Source: Chitinophagaceae bacterium
GTDB lineage: Bacteria; Bacteroidota; Bacteroidia; Chitinophagales; Chitinophagaceae
Length of the DNA stretch: 64,000 bases
Assembly: GCA_016699815.1 (NCBI GenBank)
Contig: CP065012.1
Span: 496,001 to 560,000, forward strand
Reading direction: 5' to 3'
Shown here: one piece after another, positions 56,190 to 64,000 of the stretch
How positions within the stretch are numbered: the first letter of the stretch is position 1
Layout: the number at the start of each line of letters is the position of its first letter
Made by a program: the position numbers and the translations under genes
The notes under the pieces: model-generated
Databases searched by the model: none
The model's input: only the letters and a program-made list of their open reading frames with translations
Told to the model about the DNA's origin: nothing

Positions 56190-57776
56190 TTATTTGTGAA
56201 TTTCGCTGCTATAGTGAAATTCTATATCGGGGTTATTGCTGCGTTCTGTATTTAAAAACCATTCGCTTTGGGCAAGATATACGAGGTGGCCATCTTTATC
56301 TTCGGCAATATTGGCCTGTTTGTATTTTGTATATTCATCCAGCTTTTCCGGGCTTTTGGAAGTAATCCAGCAGGCTTTATAAAAAGGCAGGTTATTCATT
56401 TGTACAGATGCGCCATACTCCTGCAGCAGCCGGTATTGAATTACTTCAAACTGTAATTCGCCCACGCAACCAATAATTTTTTTATTGCCCGAAAATTGGG
56501 TAAACAACTGGGCTACGCCTTCATCGGTAAGTTGCAGCAGTCCTTTTTCCAGTTGTTTGGTTTTCATGGGATCTTTATTTACCACTTCTTTAAATATTTC
56601 AGGCGAAAAGCTGGGTATGCCAGTGTAAAAAAAATCTTCGCCCTGGCTGAGCGTGTCGCCAATTTTAAAATTTCCCGTATCAAACAAGCCTACCACATCG
56701 CCGGGATAGGCATCTTCTATAACTTCTTTTTGCCTGGCCATAAAAGAATAGGGGTTACTAAACCTAAAATCTTTATTGAGCCGTACATGGTGGTAATAGG
56801 TATTGCGTTCAAATTTTCCGCTGCACACTCTTAAAAAAGCTATCCTGTCCCTGTGCCTGGGATCGAGGTTGGCGTGTATTTTAAAAACAAATCCGCTGAA
56901 TTTTTCTTCAGATGGCGCTACCTCTCTTTTATTGGTTTGCCTTGGCCTGGGTGTAGGTGCAATGCGAATAAAAGTTTCGAGCATTTCTTTAACGCCAAAA
57001 TTATTTACAGCGCTGCCAAAAAATACCGGTGCAATATTTCCTGCAAGGTATTCGGGTGTATTAAGTTCACCGTAAACTCCACTTACCAGTTCTACATCTT
57101 CTCTTAATGCAGCCGCATCTTTTTCCCCAATCTTTTTGTTTAAAATATTTTCTGAAAGTTCTTCAATTTTTATTTGGTCTGCTGCAACGGCTTTTGTACC
57201 TGCGGTAAACAGTACAAGGTTTTTTTCATGGATATTATAAACGCCTTTAAAATCTTTACCGCTGTTAATGGGCCAGGTCATTGGGTGCAACTGGATTTTT
57301 AGTTCTTTTTCAATTTCTTCCAATAGTTCAAATCTGTTTTTGCCATCCCGGTCCATTTTATTGATAAAAACAATAACCGGTGTTTTGCGCATGCTGATAA
57401 CTTCCATAAGCCGGCGGGTTTGTTCTTCCACTCCATTTACACTGTCCACTACCAGCACCACGCTGTCCACAGCAGTAAGCGTTCGAAAGGTATCTTCGGC
57501 AAAGTCTTTGTGGCCTGGAGTATCCAGCAGGTTTACCAAAAAATTTTTATACTCAAACGACATTACGCTGGTAGCAACAGAAATGCCACGCTGCCGTTCA
57601 ATTTCCATAAAATCGCTGGTAGCATGTTTTTTTATTTTATTGCTTTTAACGGCACCTGCGGTTTGAATGGCTCCGCCAAACAAAAGTAATTTTTCGGTGA
57701 GTGTGGTTTTACCGGCATCGGGGTGACTAATGATGGCAAAGGTTTTTCGCCTGTTGATTTCGCTATCGTATTTCAT
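56190..57776 (-). CDS. prfC: Peptide chain release factor 3
   Basis: A 528-residue GTPase that recycles class I release factors. G1 is SHPDAGKTTLTEKLLL, G3 is DTPGHKDFAEDTFR, G4 is NKMDRDGK. Domains II and III follow (FSGFVFKIHANLDPRHRDRI, GELQFEVIQYRL), as in RF3 and unlike EF-G. Length is normal. An ATG at 57824 would add 16 residues; I chose 57776 because a TATCTTTG promoter element (57786-57793) lies 9 bases upstream of it and the family homology starts there. The gene is read after lipA on the same strand, 51 bases away. Confidence 0.95.
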   Translation of the reverse strand: MKYDSEINRRKTFAIISHPDAGKTTLTEKLLLFGGAIQTAGAVKSNKIKKHATSDFMEIERQRGISVATSVMSFEYKNFLVNLLDTPGHKDFAEDTFRTLTAVDSVVLVVDSVNGVEEQTRRLMEVISMRKTPVIVFINKMDRDGKNRFELLEEIEKELKIQLHPMTWPINSGKDFKGVYNIHEKNLVLFTAGTKAVAADQIKIEELSENILNKKIGEKDAAALREDVELVSGVYGELNTPEYLAGNIAPVFFGSAVNNFGVKEMLETFIRIAPTPRPRQTNKREVAPSEEKFSGFVFKIHANLDPRHRDRIAFLRVCSGKFERNTYYHHVRLNKDFRFSNPYSFMARQKEVIEDAYPGDVVGLFDTGNFKIGDTLSQGEDFFYTGIPSFSPEIFKEVVNKDPMKTKQLEKGLLQLTDEGVAQLFTQFSGNKKIIGCVGELQFEVIQYRLLQEYGASVQMNNLPFYKACWITSKSPEKLDEYTKYKQANIAEDKDGHLVYLAQSEWFLNTERSNNPDIEFHYSSEIHK

Positions 57777-57785
57777 AAACAGGCG

Positions 57786-57793
57786 CAAAGATA
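57786..57793 (-). promoter_or_regulatory. Promoter -7 element of prfC
   Basis: The minus strand reads TATCTTTG, an exact TAnnTTTG match, 9 bases before the prfC ATG at 57776. Read-through from lipA is also possible. Confidence 0.45.
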
Positions 57794-57827
57794 AGTAAAC
57801 GGAATGGCGTAAGAAAAACTTCAACGA

Positions 57828-58748
57828 TTACTGTTCGCTAAGCCATTGCTGCCTGCCATACCCGGCAATAACATGTTTCTCGCTATGGTAGCTGGAGCGT
57901 ACCAATGGGCCGCTTTCCACAAAATCGAGCCCAAGTTTATAGCCTATATTACGGTATTCTTTAAATTCATCGGGGTGTACAAAACGCTGAACGGCTAAAT
58001 GCTTTTTGGTAGGCTGTAAATATTGCCCAAGTGTAACTACGTTTACACCGCTATTATTTAAATCTTTTAAAGTTTGCACTACTTCTTCCCGGGTTTCTCC
58101 CAGGCCCAGCATTATACCGCTTTTGGTACGCATACCCAATGACCTGAGTGTTTCCAGCACATCGAGGCTCCTGCGGTATTTAGCTTGTATCCTCACCTGC
58201 CTGGTGAGGCGTTCTGTAGTTTCAATATTATGGCTTACTACTTCCGGAGCTGCATCGGCCACACACTTTATTTGGTCCTTATTTCCTTTAAAGTCGGGTA
58301 TCAGGGTTTCTAAAGTAGTTTCGGGGTTTAAGTTTTTTACAGCTTTAATTGTATTATACCAAATAGCGCTGCCTCCATCTTTTAAATCATCCCTGTCAAC
58401 AGATGTTATAACTGCATGTTTTACTTTCATTAAATGAATAGCTTCGGCAACACGTTGTGGTTCGTTCCAATCGGCTGCAAGCGGCCTTCCTGTTGCCACG
58501 GCGCAAAACCCACAACTACGGGTGCAAATATTGCCCAGTATCATAAATGTTGCAGTACCTGCGCCCCAGCATTCACCCATATTGGGGCAATTTCCGCTTT
58601 CGCAAATGGTATGCAGTTTATGCGTATCTACCAGGCTCCTTACATGCTTATATTCTTCACCAATTGGCAACCGCACCCTTAACCATGATGGTTTTTTAAT
58701 TTTTTCTTCACTGGGTACATTTTCTATTATCCCTGTATTGCAACTCAT
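57828..58748 (-). CDS. lipA: Lipoyl synthase
   Basis: A 306-residue radical SAM enzyme that inserts two sulfurs into octanoyl-protein. Both iron-sulfur motifs are present: the lipoyl-specific CESGNCPNMGEC and the radical SAM CTRSCGFC. Later motifs include VDRDDLKDGGSAIW and SHNIETTERLTRQVRIQAKY, and the C-terminal SER-like RSSYHSEK for substrate sulfur coordination. It supplies the lipoyl cofactor for 2-oxoacid dehydrogenases; lpd lies 25 kb away. It is read on the same strand as prfC. Confidence 0.97.
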   Translation of the reverse strand: MSCNTGIIENVPSEEKIKKPSWLRVRLPIGEEYKHVRSLVDTHKLHTICESGNCPNMGECWGAGTATFMILGNICTRSCGFCAVATGRPLAADWNEPQRVAEAIHLMKVKHAVITSVDRDDLKDGGSAIWYNTIKAVKNLNPETTLETLIPDFKGNKDQIKCVADAAPEVVSHNIETTERLTRQVRIQAKYRRSLDVLETLRSLGMRTKSGIMLGLGETREEVVQTLKDLNNSGVNVVTLGQYLQPTKKHLAVQRFVHPDEFKEYRNIGYKLGLDFVESGPLVRSSYHSEKHVIAGYGRQQWLSEQ

Positions 58749-58797
58749 ATTTTATTACTGGTTAAAACCTTAGTTTTAATTTACGGTTATACTTTAT

Positions 58798-59613
58798 TTA
58801 TTTCCTTTTTCCCAAAACAATTGCTACAAAAGCTGAAAAGAAAAATTGCTTTTGCTTGTTATAAACCATTTGTGGGATTTTTTTTGCATAAAACTCACCG
58901 GCAATGCCTATTTCCAATGCATTCACCATTTCATTGTATTGCCCGTAATCGAACCTCACTGCTGCTTTTGCATATACTCCCGGCCTTAATTTTAATTTGC
59001 TCCAGCCACGGCCCAAAGATGGCCCCGAAATAATGGCTCCATGCAAATAGGCATCTGCATAAGCCAGGCTGTCTGTCTCATAAGTTATATATTTAAGTTG
59101 GCCCAGCGAATCCTGTATTTGCACTTCATAAGGGCGCAATAAACCTAAAGTAATACCGCCACCAAAATTCCCGGTAATGGACACGCCGTTTTTATTGCTT
59201 TTATTGCCCAGCAATATTTGTTGCTGCACTCCCAATTTTACCGGATAAAAGAAATTCATTTTTCCAAAAACAAATGGGTATGAGTTATAGGCAATTGCCG
59301 ATTGAATTTTCTCTTCCTTTGGGTGTTTGCGCTCGGTAATCTCCAGTTGGTAAAGCATTCCTTTTTTCAAAGTTTTTGCCCGGGCTTTTTCAAAAAATCC
59401 ACCATAACCATCCGTAGTAAGCTTGGCGCCAAAAACAAAATGTTTTCTATAGGTTATTATTCCTTCTTCTTCCTGCCTTATGATTTCGTTGATGCGTTTT
59501 TGCTTTTCTTCTTTGCGCTTTTCCTTTTTTGATTTTTTAGGTTCGGTATTTTCCTGGGCACAAACGCCCAGTACCAGGGCAAAACTCATTAGCAATAAAA
59601 ATAATTTCTTCAT
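58798..59613 (-). CDS. Conserved exported protein, probably an outer membrane beta-barrel
   Basis: A 271-residue protein with a signal peptide ending GVCAQ near residue 19. A lysine- and glutamate-rich helix follows at about residues 24-50 (KKSKKEKRKEEKQKRINEII). The rest alternates hydrophobic strands such as VFGAKLTTDGYGGFFEKA, MLYQLEITERK, FPVKLGVQQQILLG-like, and AAVRFDYGQYNEM, consistent with a 10- to 12-strand barrel ending FFSAFVAIVLGKRK. I know similar hypothetical proteins from Bacteroidota but not their role. It starts the minus-strand run before lipA, 49 bases away. Confidence 0.75.
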   Translation of the reverse strand: MKKLFLLLMSFALVLGVCAQENTEPKKSKKEKRKEEKQKRINEIIRQEEEGIITYRKHFVFGAKLTTDGYGGFFEKARAKTLKKGMLYQLEITERKHPKEEKIQSAIAYNSYPFVFGKMNFFYPVKLGVQQQILLGNKSNKNGVSITGNFGGGITLGLLRPYEVQIQDSLGQLKYITYETDSLAYADAYLHGAIISGPSLGRGWSKLKLRPGVYAKAAVRFDYGQYNEMVNALEIGIAGEFYAKKIPQMVYNKQKQFFFSAFVAIVLGKRK

Positions 59614-59729
59614 GAATGGGATTTACTTAAGTAAATTTACACAAAAATAACGGCCTTTTTGTAAGTTATAGCATTATAACAATTCTTAATTGCTTTATAG
59701 ACATTTTTAACGTTTAAAATATATAATAA

Positions 59730-60131
59730 ATGACTGCAAATATTGAATACACCGGCCATTTACGCTGCAAATGCACCCATGTACAAAGTGGTACAGTAAT
59801 AGAAACCGATGCCCCTACCGATAACCTTGGAAAGGGTGAACGCTTTAGCCCAACGGATACGGTTTGTGTGGCTTTGGCCACCTGCATGATAACTACAATG
59901 GGCATTCGTGCACAGGATATGGCCGTAGAACTTAGCGGCACAAAACTGGAAGTTACCAAACACATGCTGGCCAACCCAAGAAGAATTGGTAAAATTGAAA
60001 TTTATCTTTATTTGCCCGGCAACATTGCTGAGCATAACCAAAAAGTATTACAGCAAATTGGCGATAATTGCCCGGTTGTAAAAAGCCTTCATCCTGATAT
60101 TGAGTTGGTAGTGGTTTATCATTGGGGTTAA
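59730..60131 (+). CDS. OsmC-family protein
   Basis: A 133-residue OsmC/Ohr-fold protein. The family's two redox cysteines are present: the first in VCVALATCMITTMG and the second in GDNCPVVKSLHPDI. The N-terminus IEYTGHLRCKCTHVQSG is also typical. Members reduce organic hydroperoxides with thiols, but OsmC-like proteins without further data cannot be assigned a peroxide substrate. Its last 4 bases overlap the convergent DUF2851 gene. Confidence 0.9.
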   Translation: MTANIEYTGHLRCKCTHVQSGTVIETDAPTDNLGKGERFSPTDTVCVALATCMITTMGIRAQDMAVELSGTKLEVTKHMLANPRRIGKIEIYLYLPGNIAEHNQKVLQQIGDNCPVVKSLHPDIELVVVYHWG

Positions 60132-61393
60132 CCTTTTTCCGGCTTTAATATTTTATTACCTATGCTGCATTGCAGGCAACGTTTTTCAGTGCAATAATTT
60201 TTTTTCCAGTAAATAAGCGCCTGCGAATCGTAAGCATTAAGGCAGGTAATACCCAAATGACCGAAGTTTGCAGTAATTGAATTTTTTTCTGGCGCAATAC
60301 TTTCTGCAAATAAAATGGCACGGGTTTTATATTCCTCTTTTTTATTCAGCAGCCCATAAGTATACAATACAGGTATAACGGTATTTAATAAAAGGATGCC
60401 CGACATTTGTTTTCCGGGTGATTTGGGTTTTACTGTTGTTTCCTTTTCAAAACGATAATGGTAATTCCAGTAATCGTTGGCAGTGCATTGCAACAGCTTA
60501 ATAATCTCTTTTAAAGATGTGGTTTCTTTTATTTTTGAGAACAGGTGTACGCTGCTGTGGATGAGCGCTGCCAGTTGTGCCAGCCTTACTGTAGGAAAAT
60601 TGGCCGGCCGCATGCGTAAAAAATTTACCGGGATGTGAATGGCGGGTAATTGATATTTTTTTTGGAGAAATAAATATTCTTTTTTTAGCATTTTTGGATA
60701 GTGTTCTTCAAAGTCTTCGTTTAATAACCCTGCCTGGCCCAGCAGTAAAGCCTCAGTCTGAATCAACTGGTTTTTATGCTTTGCCAAAATAGTAATAGGC
60801 AATGATTTTGCAACTGCCTCAAATGCATCTGCATTTTGGGGCAATCCGAAATTGCGTGCCAGCAGCCACCAAAAAGTTTCTTCCCAATGATTATTATTTT
60901 GCTGCAATAAAGATTGGATATAAGCTGCTTTTTGCTGCATCCTTTCTGCTGCAGCCCTGTCTTTCCAGGAACTTATGGTGAGGGCAGGCAGTGCGCCAAT
61001 ATGCTTTTCGCAGGGAATAAATGATTTTGTATCCATTATACCTGCATACTTTTTCAACAAAAGGACGGAAACCCTGTTCTGCAATTCCAGCACAGGAAAA
61101 GGAAGGCCGATATTTTTATCGTTTTGCCAAACCACATGAAGGATTACATTGTTATAATTTTTATCAGTGCTGTGTTTATGGTTTATCCAGTCTGTCGCCT
61201 TTAAGTGCAACTCAATGCTACCGGCAAGAAGCGTATTGCCCACTTTTATTTTGGCATTTAAAAAATCGGGACCCTGGTTTGTATTATGGTTGCCGGAATG
61301 GATAATTTGCAAAATTTCGTTTTGGGTTGTTGCCAGTTGCTGCAAATTAAAATACCGGAATTGCCAGATGAACTGGAGGAGTTGCTCGGTCAT
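60128..61393 (-). CDS. DUF2851-family protein
   Basis: A 421-residue protein of the Bacteroidota-typical DUF2851 family (LQFIWQFRYFNLQQLATTQN, GPDFLNAKIKVGNTLLAGSI, ELHLKATDW, HVVWQNDKNIGLPFPVLELQ). The C-terminus holds a Cys cluster, CLNAYDSQ...CTEKRCLQCSIGN, which may bind metal. No function is established to my knowledge. The 3' end overlaps the OsmC-like gene by 4 bases in convergent orientation. Upstream, maf is 35 bases away on the same strand. Confidence 0.88.
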   Translation of the reverse strand: MTEQLLQFIWQFRYFNLQQLATTQNEILQIIHSGNHNTNQGPDFLNAKIKVGNTLLAGSIELHLKATDWINHKHSTDKNYNNVILHVVWQNDKNIGLPFPVLELQNRVSVLLLKKYAGIMDTKSFIPCEKHIGALPALTISSWKDRAAAERMQQKAAYIQSLLQQNNNHWEETFWWLLARNFGLPQNADAFEAVAKSLPITILAKHKNQLIQTEALLLGQAGLLNEDFEEHYPKMLKKEYLFLQKKYQLPAIHIPVNFLRMRPANFPTVRLAQLAALIHSSVHLFSKIKETTSLKEIIKLLQCTANDYWNYHYRFEKETTVKPKSPGKQMSGILLLNTVIPVLYTYGLLNKKEEYKTRAILFAESIAPEKNSITANFGHLGITCLNAYDSQALIYWKKNYCTEKRCLQCSIGNKILKPEKG

Positions 61394-61428
61394 ACGGAAA
61401 AGATTTACGGGAAGTTACGAAAGGCCCG

Positions 61429-61995
61429 TTAGGAAAAAAATTCATGTAGCAATTTTATTGCCCTGCTTACCGGCAAGCCCATTACATTATAAAAATCGCC
61501 TTCAATTTTTTTTATACCTACCACGCCTATCCACTCCTGTATGGCATAAGCGCCGGCTTTATCATAAGGCTTATATTTTTCTACATAAAAATTTATTTGA
61601 TCATTGCTTAGTTCATGAAAAGTTACCCTTGTTTCATCGGCAAAATACTTTTCATTATTGCCCTGGAGTATTACCACACCCGTAATAACCGAATGTGTAT
61701 TGCCCGAAAGTTGCTTTAAAAAATCAATGGCTTCGTTATTATCTTTTGGCTTTCCAATAATTAGGTTGTTACAAATTACGATGGTATCTGCTGCAAGTAT
61801 GGGTAAAGAAGTACCCGTTTTTTCCAGTACGGCTCTTGCCTTATTGCGTGCTATATGTATGGCAATATTGCTGAAACTATCGCCGGTGTTATAGGATTCA
61901 TCCGTTTCACTAATTATTACATCAAAGGGTTGCTCTGCCCATTGCAGCAATTGTTTGCGGCGGGGCGATTGCGATGCCAGTATTATTTTTTGCAT
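61429..61995 (-). CDS. maf: Maf-family nucleoside triphosphate pyrophosphatase
   Basis: A 188-residue Maf protein that hydrolyses non-canonical or pyrimidine nucleoside triphosphates (dTTP/UTP type). The N-terminal signature is ILASQSPRRKQLLQW, the metal-site region is ISETDESYN, and AADTIVICNNLIIGKPKD carries the catalytic Asp. It lies between the UbiA-family gene (6 bases upstream) and DUF2851 (35 bases downstream), all on the minus strand. Confidence 0.93.
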   Translation of the reverse strand: MQKIILASQSPRRKQLLQWAEQPFDVIISETDESYNTGDSFSNIAIHIARNKARAVLEKTGTSLPILAADTIVICNNLIIGKPKDNNEAIDFLKQLSGNTHSVITGVVILQGNNEKYFADETRVTFHELSNDQINFYVEKYKPYDKAGAYAIQEWIGVVGIKKIEGDFYNVMGLPVSRAIKLLHEFFS

Positions 61996-62001
61996 AATTT
62001 A

Positions 62002-62940
62002 TTAACGGTATAAAAGAAAAAACAGCATAGATAAAATGCCGGTGAGCATTACCAGTTTAATTAATGTGCTCAATTTATGGTAAGCTGCTGCCTTTTCTGC
62101 TTTAAATAATCCTTTAAGTATAAATACTAATGGCAATAATAAAAACAGGGCAATAAATAACAACATTTCCCTCATGCCGGATTGCCAGGTATATAATTGA
62201 AGGATAATTAATGCAGCCATGCATACAATTAACCATACGCCAACATACACTTTAGATGCAGGAACGCCCCAAACAATGGGCATGGTACGGCAGTTATATT
62301 GCCTGTCGCCTTCCATATCTTCCAGGTCTTTTACCGCTTCCCGAATGAGTGAAGTAATAAATGCAAAGCCTGCATAAACAGTGGTAAACTTAAAAAAACG
62401 TTGAAAATTTATAAAATTTTCTCCCTGGTACCATTGGTTAAACCCTGCACCCACAAAAAAATACACTACCAAAATTACCCATGCAGAAAGCGCCGAAATA
62501 ATTACATTACCTATCAGCAGCTTTTTTTTAAAAGTGGTTGAATAAAACCAAAGCAGCAAAGAAGAAGCTAAATTTGCCCAGCCAATAATCCATTTACCGG
62601 TTTTGTAACTTATATAAAAACTTATGCCGATGCCGGCTACAGATAATACCCAATGCCAAAGGATAACCCATCGGCGGTGAATAATTCTGCCTACCACTAC
62701 TTTTTGGGGTTTATTTATTTTATCAATTTGCTGATCAAAATAATCGTTGATGATATAGCCGGCTGCGGCAATTAAAACCGATGCAAAAACCAACAGCAGG
62801 AACAGGAACAAATCTGCACGCAAACTATATGCCGGCGCTACTGCTTTAAACAGGCAACCATAGTAAAGGCATTGTGTAAGCGCAATAAAAAATAAGTTTG
62901 GCCACCTGGCCAGTTGAAAAAATGCTGTGAGTAATTTCAT
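62002..62940 (-). CDS. UbiA-family prenyltransferase (geranylgeranylglycerol-phosphate synthase-like)
   Basis: A 312-residue integral membrane prenyltransferase with eight or nine helices. The first Asp-rich motif is GYIINDYFDQQIDKINKPQK (NDxxDxxxD) and the second is KDLEDMEGDRQYNCRTMPIV (DxxxD). Both bind the Mg-diphosphate of the prenyl donor. Members join prenyl groups to quinone or lipid acceptors; in Bacteroidota this type is often annotated as geranylgeranylglycerol-phosphate geranylgeranyltransferase, with role uncertain. Its stop and the maf start are 6 bases apart, suggesting an operon. Confidence 0.9.
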   Translation of the reverse strand: MKLLTAFFQLARWPNLFFIALTQCLYYGCLFKAVAPAYSLRADLFLFLLLVFASVLIAAAGYIINDYFDQQIDKINKPQKVVVGRIIHRRWVILWHWVLSVAGIGISFYISYKTGKWIIGWANLASSLLLWFYSTTFKKKLLIGNVIISALSAWVILVVYFFVGAGFNQWYQGENFINFQRFFKFTTVYAGFAFITSLIREAVKDLEDMEGDRQYNCRTMPIVWGVPASKVYVGVWLIVCMAALIILQLYTWQSGMREMLLFIALFLLLPLVFILKGLFKAEKAAAYHKLSTLIKLVMLTGILSMLFFLLYR

Positions 62941-63004
62941 GCATTACAAATGTAAAGAACAAGGGCTGAAATAACTATTAAGGAATGAATTGCCGGTAAA
63001 GATT

Positions 63005-63526
63005 CTAAATAGATGAAGTGCCATTGCTATGTACCCATTGCCCATTGAGCTTTAGTACTTTTTCAATAACGTCCCTTACGCATCCCTGGCCGCCATTGAA
63101 AGGAGAAATATACTGCGCCTGTGCTTTTATTTCGGCAGTGGCATCTGCAGGGCAACATGCCATCCCGGCAAATTGCATGGCTTCAAAATCGGGCAGGTCG
63201 TCTCCCATAAACAAAACCTGCTCTTTAGAAAAAGAATTTTGGGAAATATAATTTTTTAATACCTGGAGTTTATCTTCCACGCCAATATGAACATCTGAAA
63301 TGCCCAAAAGGTTTAATCTCGTTTTAACGGCTGCAGATTTTCCCCCGGAAATAACTAAAATGTGGTAGCCTTTTTTAATGGCAAGCTGCATGGCATACCC
63401 GTCTTTAATATTCATTACCCGGGCCATTTGGCCATCATCCAGCAATAACAGGTTACCGTTTGTTAAAACGCCATCAACATCCAGCACAAAAACCTGTATT
63501 TTTTTAAACCCGGATAGTACATTCAT
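63005..63526 (-). CDS. KdsC-like HAD phosphatase (3-deoxy-D-manno-octulosonate 8-phosphate phosphatase family)
   Basis: A 173-residue HAD protein of the cap-less C0 type. The nucleophile motif is VFVLDVDGVLTNG, the second motif is ILVISGGKS, and the metal-binding motif is VLFMGDDLPDFEAM. These and the short length match KdsC, which makes Kdo for lipopolysaccharide. Close relatives act on other sugar acids, so I leave the symbol empty. The ATG at 63559 would overlap the iscX gene; I chose 63526, which leaves 7 bases between them. Confidence 0.9.
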   Translation of the reverse strand: MNVLSGFKKIQVFVLDVDGVLTNGNLLLLDDGQMARVMNIKDGYAMQLAIKKGYHILVISGGKSAAVKTRLNLLGISDVHIGVEDKLQVLKNYISQNSFSKEQVLFMGDDLPDFEAMQFAGMACCPADATAEIKAQAQYISPFNGGQGCVRDVIEKVLKLNGQWVHSNGTSSI

Positions 63527-63533
63527 ACAAAAA

Positions 63534-63770
63534 TTATTTTTGCTGATCCCGCCATTCATACACCCATGTGCTTTGGATCAATTCAAGGTGGCCTTCGTTG
63601 CTTTCTTCGGGCTTGCCTTTAAAATGAGGAATTTCCATAACCCATTTATGCAGGTCGGTAAAACGGATACGGTAAATTTTCCCTTCGTTGAATTCATCGC
63701 CAAAGCGCTCATAGAGTTTTTGGGCAATATCTTCATAATCGTTCCAGTAAATTGGCGGTTCAAATGTCAT
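63534..63770 (-). CDS. iscX: IscX-like iron-sulfur cluster assembly protein
   Basis: A 78-residue acidic protein of the IscX/YfhJ fold. It carries the IscX pattern of Trp-Asn-Asp near the start (PIYWNDYEDIAQKLYERF), then IRFTDLHKWVMEIPHF, and the end HLELIQSTWVYEW. IscX binds iron and IscS in the ISC system. It follows a 2Fe-2S ferredoxin gene (57 bases), as in isc operons, so the rest of that operon is probably just past the right edge. It precedes the KdsC-like gene, 7 bases away. Confidence 0.85.
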   Translation of the reverse strand: MTFEPPIYWNDYEDIAQKLYERFGDEFNEGKIYRIRFTDLHKWVMEIPHFKGKPEESNEGHLELIQSTWVYEWRDQQK

Positions 63771-63827
63771 AATAATTTTTTGAATATGCTACAAGCAAAT
63801 GAAATGAAACCAGCATAAGGGTTCCTA

Positions 63828-64000
63828 TTATTCACCTAAAAATTGTGTTTGATCCGGCAGGGTAACTTCTATTTCCCCTTCTTCATTTTCTAATAATACA
63901 CATTGGCAGCCCAGGCGTGAATTTAACCTTGGATTTACTGCCCTGTCAATAAAATCCTCTTCACCATCACTAAGTTCTTCTACAAACTCTTCACCTTTTT
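63828..64000 (-). CDS. fdx: 2Fe-2S ferredoxin, isc type (5' end beyond window)
   Basis: The open frame enters from the right edge and ends at 63828; about 57 residues are visible, without a start codon. The visible part reads EEFVEELSDGEEDFIDRAVN and then PRLNSRLGCQCVLLENEEGE, the C-terminal half of an adrenodoxin-like ferredoxin. The Cys in LGCQC fits the fourth cluster ligand position of this fold (SRLGCQ). With iscX immediately after, this is most likely the Fdx of an ISC cluster. Confidence 0.85.
   Translation of the reverse strand, partial: KGEEFVEELSDGEEDFIDRAVNPRLNSRLGCQCVLLENEEGEIEVTLPDQTQFLGE

Noticed and set aside
57268..57689. Overlapping plus-strand frames across prfC (and similar across prc and hppD)
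   Set aside because: They are reverse-strand shadows of well supported genes and have no family resemblance.

Overview
The window looks like a chromosomal stretch from a member of the Bacteroidota, most likely Chitinophagaceae or a close relative. The reasons are three secreted proteins with type IX secretion (T9SS) sorting domains, a futalosine-pathway menaquinone gene (mqnA), a DUF2851 gene, roughly 40% GC coding DNA, few visible Shine-Dalgarno sites, and several promoters of the Bacteroidota form TAnnTTTG. This placement is inference from gene content.

Layout. 0-3.6 kb (+): malic enzyme maeB (cut by the window edge), then an MlaE-type permease and MlaF-type ATPase. 3.6-7 kb (-): a secreted zinc metalloprotease with PKD-like domains and a small exported protein. 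7-14.4 kb: a ketoglutarate-semialdehyde-type dehydrogenase, a sterol desaturase-family enzyme, tRNA-Cys, a run of nucleoside phosphorylase, dapF, corA and NUDIX genes, and an OmpA-family protein. 14.6-21.9 kb (-): one 2420-residue surface protein with twelve nearly identical 73/74-residue repeats and a very Trp-rich segment before its sorting domain. 22-31 kb: acid phosphatase, tgt, a coiled-coil exported protein, a cation diffusion facilitator, acyl-CoA dehydrogenase, a Crp/Fnr regulator, a glycerophosphodiesterase lipoprotein, an L,D-transpeptidase-like protein and hppD. 31-39 kb: lpd, an ALDH7-type dehydrogenase, an S8 subtilase, a DinB protein, a C-terminal processing protease and tRNA-His. 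39-53.5 kb: a surface-glycan block (YfhO protein, GT4, three GT2, an epimerase, an oxidoreductase, a flippase) followed by a 1344-residue T9SS type B protein. 53.5-64 kb: housekeeping genes mqnA, purB, prfC, lipA, osmC-like, DUF2851, maf, a UbiA-family prenyltransferase, a KdsC-like phosphatase, iscX and the end of an isc-type ferredoxin gene.

Seven genes are interrupted by single-base length changes, twelve of thirteen in homopolymers (maeB, mlaE, mlaF, the metalloprotease, ALDH7, the S8 peptidase and the YfhO gene). In each case the protein resumes cleanly in the next frame, so I read these as residual long-read assembly errors rather than real pseudogenes. I annotate the reconstructed full-length genes and give the break points.

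The most unusual content is the surface-protein material: the giant repeat protein with its Trp/Gly/Pro segment and a duplicated N-terminal module, and the glycan block next to a T9SS type B adhesin, which contains an AT-rich trio of GT2 genes. I found no CRISPR array, prophage, insertion sequence or recognisable defence system.
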